A stretch of 64,000 bases of DNA, from the NCBI RefSeq assembly GCF_024868665.1, contig NC_079908.1, forward strand, positions 559,297 through 623,296, read 5' to 3'. A program made the translations under genes and the position numbers. Of this stretch, positions 59,225 through 64,000 are shown piece after piece. Under the pieces are notes generated by a model that saw nothing but the letters and a program-made list of their open reading frames with translations, had not been told where the DNA came from and did not search any database. This stretch comes from Triplophysa rosa. Taxonomy: Eukaryota > Chordata > Actinopteri > Cypriniformes > Nemacheilidae. How positions within the stretch are numbered: the stretch's first letter is position 1; each line of letters starts with the position of its first letter.

Positions 59225-59715
59225 TTGTTCCTCTGTTGTCTGTTGTTGATCGCGGAATGGGACCTGGGGGTTGGACCTGCACGGTTTCGGCGGGTGGGGC
59301 TTCCTGGGTCGCGGCTCGTGGGCTCTCCCTGTTCTTCGTGGACGTTGCTCGGTGGCTTTGGTCGGGGTCACTGAGTGCAGCTATGACACGTCAGAGGAGA
59401 TCTGGCCCTCCCGGCTGAGCCTGGTTTCTCCCGAGGTTTTTTTTTCTCCATTATTCATCATTGGAGTTTGGGTTCCTCGCCACAGCAGAGCAGTGCAGTG
59501 TTGGCTTGCTCACCGGGAGACTGCATTTATTTATTTATTCATTTATTTATTAGATATTATTTATTATAATGATCTTGCTTGGTCTATAAACACCATGCAC
59601 TGTGCTGTGTTTTACCTTTCTGTGTTTTTCTTATTTGCTCCTGTAAAGCTGCTTTGGAACAATGCACATTGTGAAAAGCGCTATATAAATAAAATTGAAT
59701 TGAATTGAATTGAAT
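59225..59715 (+). mobile_element. retroelement 3' region with (TTGAA)n tail
   Basis: GC-rich 3' UTR-like segment (gtttctcccgaggttttt, ggagtttgggttcctcgcc), then the conserved end gtaaagctgctttggaacaa, gaaaagcgctatataaataa and attgaattgaattgaattg. This architecture is a very common teleost non-LTR element tail. Upstream coding parts are absent. Confidence 0.65.
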
Positions 59716-60603
59716 GTGTGCCCTCTAGCAGTGGATCCTGCGCCTTTAATCAAATGTTTTTAATTACAATTGAAATGAATTAATTGAATTGGTATACATT
59801 CAGAATGATGAATAAAGAATGCACTACACGTTGCTTGCTTATTTTGCTTAAAAGCACGATGCATGCAAGCCTACATGTCATAACATCAAGATCTATGCTT
59901 CTAACCACAGCTCTAGACCTGTAGTTCCAACCATGCAACTTGCTATGCTGCTTGCGATTGAGCATTGGAACGATGGTTTCGGAAAACACTTAAATCTTTG
60001 TACCATGCTGAAATTATGATACTTGCGGCCATTGTTGGCTAACGATGCTTTTGGGAAACGTACCCCTGATAGGCAAAGCAGGACAACCTCTCTATTTCCG
60101 GAAATTATCTTTAGCCTATCCTCTGTCCACTCCGCATCGCCACTGCTGTGCTGGAGCATGAGATGTCAGGCACACTTTCTCAGCGTTCATTCAGTGAGTG
60201 GCAGCGAGCAGAACATAGGCTTACTGGAGAATAGTAAACATAAACGGTGCTTCCAAGAGTAACTGCCGGTTAACTACAACCTGTCCATACCATGTATTCA
60301 GCGTGCATAAGTTTTCTACATAGTGTGCCATTACCACTCACGTCTCGCTCAAATCAACTCATGCAGTCGTTACACCTAAACGACAGAAACAGTGGAATGT
60401 ATCAGTATTTCCGACAATGCCGTATGCGTAAGATCTCTTTCGTCTCATGTCTGCTCAACCCATACACAGTCGCATCTCAGACATATGAACGCAGACACAA
60501 ACTAAAACACCGTGGATGTAAATCGCATTTGGCACATACAGATGCGTGCAGCAATTTGATGACATACATCATTTTATTGCATACCCGATAACGTTTGGGT
60601 AAC
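59716..60603. other. no gene recognised
   Basis: Unique-looking sequence. Frames at 60023-60262 and 60292-60591 have no recognisable protein features. Confidence 0.35.
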
Positions 60604-60935
60604 AGCGACACACCCACTCTCCGCGTCTCTCATCACAGCCTAGTGGTTAGGGGTCTCCAACCCTGATCCTGGTGAGCTACTGTCCTGAAAATTTCAGCTC
60701 CAACCCCAATCAAACACACCTGGACCATCTAATCAAGATGTTCAGAGTTGCTTGATAATTACAGACAGGTGTGCTGAAGCAGGGTTGGAGCTGCAGTTTG
60801 CAGGATGGTAGCTCACCAGGAACAGGGTTGGAGATCCCTGGGTTAGAGAATCGGACCCGTGACCAGAAGGTCAACGCCGACTAGCAAAAACCGAGGTGCC
60901 CTCGAGCAAGGCACCTTACCCCACTTGCTATCTAT
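60604..60935 (+). mobile_element. tRNA-like SINE interrupted by a MITE
   Basis: The head cacagcctagtggttag (to 60650) continues after the MITE as agaatcggacccgtgaccag and gaggtgccctcgagcaaggcacctta. When the MITE is removed the parts join as 'agtggttagagaatcgg', an ordinary tRNA-derived SINE head. Confidence 0.6.
60651..60838. mobile_element. palindromic hAT-type MITE inserted in the SINE
   Basis: Ends GGGTCTCCAACCCTG and CAGGGTTGGAGATCCC are inverted copies. Inner words ccaatcaaacacacctgg / acaggtgtgctgaagcaggg are also inverted. Flanking octamers gtggttag (60643-60650) and tgggttag (60839-60846) share six bases, a decayed 8-bp duplication. A frequent cyprinid element. Confidence 0.75.
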
Positions 60936-61325
60936 CTGTATTTCCACACTGCCGCAGCAGTGACGCCCCAGCGGGATTTCCCACTGCCGCAGCAGTGTCG
61001 CTCCAGCAGGAGCCTTTATCTGTATTTCCCACTGCCACAGCAGTGTCGCTCCAGCAGAAGCCTTTATCTGTATTTCCCACTACCGCAGCCGTGTCGCTCC
61101 AGCAGGAGCCTTTATCTGTATTTCTCACTTCCGCAGGAGTCGCTCCAGCAGGAGCCTTTATCTGTATTTCCCACTGCTGCAGCAGGAGGCTTTATCTGTA
61201 TTTCCCACTGCCACAGCGGTGCAGCTCCCGCAGGAGCCTTTATCTGTATTTCTCACTGCCACAGCAGTCTCACTCCAGCAGGAGCCTTTATCTGTACTTC
61301 ACACTGCTGCAGCAGTGTCTCTACC
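60935..61325. repeat. 48-bp minisatellite, about seven units
   Basis: The word gcctttatctgtatttc recurs near 61012, 61060, 61108, 61154, 61189, 61236 and 61284, mostly 46-48 bp apart. Units read ccactgccgcagcagtgtcg, then ctccagcaggagcc. The period is a multiple of three, so frames stay open (for example 60896-61348), but I see no gene signals. Confidence 0.85.
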
Positions 61326-61499
61326 CTAAGCTATCTGTCTTCTCCTAATTTTCTTTCAGAAGCAGTAACCACGCAGGAGCCATTCCCTTTCCAGAGGCCT
61401 CTGCCGCAACTCTACTCCAAGCGTCGGCCAGCAACTCTCCGGCCTCAAGCTCAGCTATGTTTTGGGGGCCATTAACACCTAGCCTTGGCTGCTGTCCCG

Positions 61500-61640
61500 C
61501 GCTAGTTGCATCTTTTTAGGGGAAGCGCTCTGGGCTCGGACAAACACAGAGATCGGAGCCCTCTCCCCGGACAAGGGGGAGTGCTCTGGGTTCGGGAAAG
61601 AATACCGACCTCAGAGCCCTCTCCCTGGACAGCACGGCAA
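61500..61640. repeat. two-unit GC-rich direct repeat
   Basis: gcgctctgggctcggacaaa...ggagccctctcc and gtgctctgggttcgggaaag...agagccctctcc are about 55 bp apart, two copies of one unit. Confidence 0.6.
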
Positions 61641-62157
61641 ATACGCATACAATATTCTCCGCTTACTTAATTGCGCCTATTTAATTATTTGCTAAGGCGA
61701 ACTTGTGAAATAGACGAGGTGTGTGTGCTCATGACTTTGAGTCTTATAAGATGTTAGAGAGGAGGGAACGAGAACGAGATCCTTGAACGGATCGCATGCA
61801 GCAGATCGACCAGAGGGAAAGCCAGTACTCTCAAGGCAAAATCTCAGGCCGGAGCAGAGGGCGAAGGGTCTCAGCCAGATCTGAATACCAGATTCAACAG
61901 ATCTGAATACCAGCTCACACTTCCTACTGAATGTTCATGCATAAAAAGCAGCGATAGCCGTGACAACATATATAAGCCTTCTCCGCTATGTGGGCGGTCA
62001 TCCGGCATGGCTTAGACGGCAGCCCAGCCTCAGACCGCAGAGAAGACGAGGACGGGCACAGGTGCGCTGCAATCGCCTGCTCAACGGGGGAGAATGCGCA
62101 CATAGATGGCCGATCCTGAAGCATGGGTGCGTGCCGACTGGGGCGCAGACCACGTTT
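61641..62157. other. no gene recognised
   Basis: A duplicated 'cagatctgaataccag' pair near 61876-61915 is seen. Nothing else supported. Confidence 0.35.
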
Positions 62158-63005
62158 TCATGACCTCCTCATGAACATCGGGCAAAAAAAGGACCTGCGT
62201 TTCTTTTGGCCGGCGTTGCAGTGGCCCATCTGCAGAAACCACGTGTCCAGCTTACTCCTCGCCAGCTCGTTGGGGGAGTCGAACTCGAGGCCGAGGTCTT
62301 GCACAGTCTTGGTGAGGACACGGACGAGCTCTTCGTGAAGCGCAGGGGGGGCATCCCACTCCGCTCGCTCCCTCTCAGACTCTGACAGATCCCTGTCCGA
62401 AGCTGCCAGCGACATGAGCTCATCCTCATCCCTCTACGTGCCAAACCGGACTACCTCTGTGGCGTCATCCACGGGACGGAGGCGCTCATCAGCGAAGAAG
62501 ACTGGAGACCCGGGGGGCTGAGAGTGCTGAATGCTATCTAACAAAATCTCTGATGGCGGCGACTCTCCGAGCCTTCAGCACCCGCACCGGAAGGTCCTCG
62601 AAGTGCGGGCAGTTAGACTCGGAGAGAGCCGTCTCCGCATGGGCCAGACCCAGGCAGAGCACGCAGTGTCCATGCGTCTCCTGTGGTTCGATGGGCCCGG
62701 AACATAAGGCACACACGGGCATGCTGGAACACACGAGCAGAAGGATCCTAGTTTTTCCTCTTCTCCTGGGTGTATCTGCAACAGCATGCAAAGGTAATTG
62801 AAGGAGAAAGATTCTGAGGGTATGCTGTCCAGACCGTGTACTATATAGGGGGGTGGCCATGCCCCTAAGTGCCGTCTTGACTGACATTGGCCAGTTCCAT
62901 TTTCATTTCTAATGGCGTTGTTCAATAAGGCTTCAGTATAGGTTTGGAGAAGGGGATTCCCCTATCTTTTCACGCAATGTTGAGAGACCTCTCTCGAAAG
63001 GGAAC
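62158..63005 (-). mobile_element. DIRS copy 3: 5' terminus and gag fragment
   Basis: Ends on the right in tctctcgaaagggaac, matching the 5' terminus of copy 2 (GGGAAC) and close to copy 1 (gagagaccgacagaaaggga). The interior minus-strand frames are gag: CALCSGPIEPQETHGHCVLC, then LAHAETALSESNCPHFEDL (62534-62887), and LGLEFDSPNELARSKLDTWF (62158-62415), equivalent to LDTWFLGSERD in copy 1. RT and recombinase are absent. Same orientation as copies 1 and 2. Confidence 0.75.
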
Positions 63006-63360
63006 CCAGCCAAACAACTCCAGGAATTAATTTCCCTTCAAAGAAATTCAATCACCCGCTCACTTCAAATATCCCCTATATAGTAGACCTGTCAACCCTC
63101 CAGTTTTATCTGGGATTCTCCTGTATTTTACTATTTTAATCCGGCTGTCATCTCGTTTAAATATTTTCTTGTATTTCTCACGTATTTTTAAGTTTTCTAT
63201 ACAAATATTTCACTGGCAATATTTGATGTTTGCTACTTTCACCTCCGGTAAAGCAGGTGGCAGAATATAGAACATGTAAAAAATACAGAACTCAAACTGC
63301 ACCTGCTGAAGGAAAAGTCACATTTGTAATTCATAAAGAATGTCTTATTTCAGAATATTA
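63006..63360. other. no gene recognised
   Basis: Contains acctgtcaaccctccagttt near 63089, resembling the edge of a repeat. No boundaries are supported. Confidence 0.3.
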
Positions 63361-63365
63361 ACAAC

Positions 63366-63540
63366 AGGGCCGGATTATCCAATGGGCATTATGGGCACAG
63401 GCCCAGGGGCCCATGCGCGCTTGGGGCCCAGGCAAGGGAAAACATTTTCACATAACAGCGTTTACGCCATATTCATTCTGCCGTGCGCTTCTCTCTCCCG
63501 CACATGGAGGTGCACACACAAAACAGTGCTTCTAAATTAG
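63366..63540 (+). mobile_element. possible left end of a hAT-like element
   Basis: Starts cagggccggattatccaatg, then ggcattatgggcacaggccc and ggggcc words, resembling a known hAT terminus style. The other end may lie outside the window. Confidence 0.3.
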
Positions 63541-63784
63541 GAAGTCTGTCTTTTGATTTAATCACTTTTACGAGCCCTCCAGCGGCTTTTGTTTAGAAGA
63601 AGCGCATAGCGACAAATCTAGCGACTTTTTGGATAAACCTTAGCTTTCATTCAGTGGGAAAATGTCGCCAGTGCTGCCCCGCGAGCGCGAGGTCTCTCTT
63701 TCCCGGCAGGAAGCAGCAGCACCATACGACAGGTAACTCGTGAATAAAATGAGTACAAAAGAGCGTTTCCAACAACCTGTCACT

Positions 63785-63895
63785 AGCCGGGTTTCCATCC
63801 AAAATTGCCAATTTAGCTTATGCGCAAAATTGGAATATCGCATAAAACATTTGCGAATAAGCACCGTTTCCATCCAACTAGTCAACCGTCACTTC
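63785..63895. mobile_element. MITE-like repeat (gggtttccatcc family)
   Basis: gggtttccatccaaaattgc and accgtttccatccaactagt with ttatgcgcaaaattggaata and tcgcataaaacatttgcgaa between. It matches a commonly seen fish dispersed repeat. Boundaries are approximate. Confidence 0.45.
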
Positions 63896-64000
63896 CTAAT
63901 AAACTGGCACTAAATATCAGTAAGAAAAGTAAGAGAAGCCACTGAATATAATAGTTTTCATATATAATAATACTTGCGCAAACAGACGATTAGAAAACTC
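63896..64000. other. window end, no feature
   Basis: Nothing recognised. Confidence 0.3.

Noticed and set aside
60896..61475. Repeat protein encoded by the 48-bp array
   Set aside because: Open in several frames on both strands because the unit length is a multiple of three. No start context, splice signals or homology.

Overview
The window looks like nuclear DNA of a teleost, most likely a cypriniform (zebrafish, carp or barb relative). The reasons are intron-rich vertebrate genes, long CA/GT and GA/TC microsatellites, and a repeat load typical of cyprinid genomes: DIRS-type tyrosine-recombinase retrotransposons, Tx1-like and L2-like LINEs, Tc1 elements, tRNA-derived SINEs, and many hairpin or hAT/Harbinger/TTAA miniature elements. 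There is no prokaryotic gene content.

Region by region. Positions 1-8.9 kb are repeat-rich: a 98-bp tandem array ending in an inverted unit, a SINE, a near-perfect foldback, a hAT element with its 8-bp target duplication, and a nested set of inverted-repeat elements. Positions 8990-28948 (+) hold a complete 14-exon collapsin response mediator gene of the dpysl3/CRMP4 type. All junctions are in frame and give a 567-residue protein. Its third intron carries a 5.27-kb DIRS element in antisense. Positions 30542-52390 (-) hold a complete six-exon TRIM gene (RING, B-box, coiled coil, PRY-SPRY; 465 residues), convergent with dpysl3.

The last TRIM intron (31081-49139, about 18 kb) is almost wholly transposons. 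It contains two Tx1-like LINE copies bounded by (GA/TC)n tracts, a decayed Tc1, a solo LTR, a THAP-domain fragment, an L2 3' end, and another LINE. That last LINE has a 5.14-kb DIRS element inserted into its ORF and a Tc1 element inserted into its 3' region. One (TC)n tract is also the polypyrimidine tract of the SPRY-exon acceptor.

From 52.4 kb to the end there is a palindromic MITE, a TTAA-flanked MITE, two in-frame candidate 3' exons of an unrecognised minus-strand gene (55.0-55.9 kb) with a poly(A) signal, DIRS fragments (56.1 and 62.2-63.0 kb), LINE tails, a SINE split by a MITE, and a 48-bp minisatellite.

The two host genes have no evident functional link: one is a neuronal cytoskeletal adaptor and the other a probable E3 ligase. 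The main interest is how the transposons are nested and where they land relative to splice sites.
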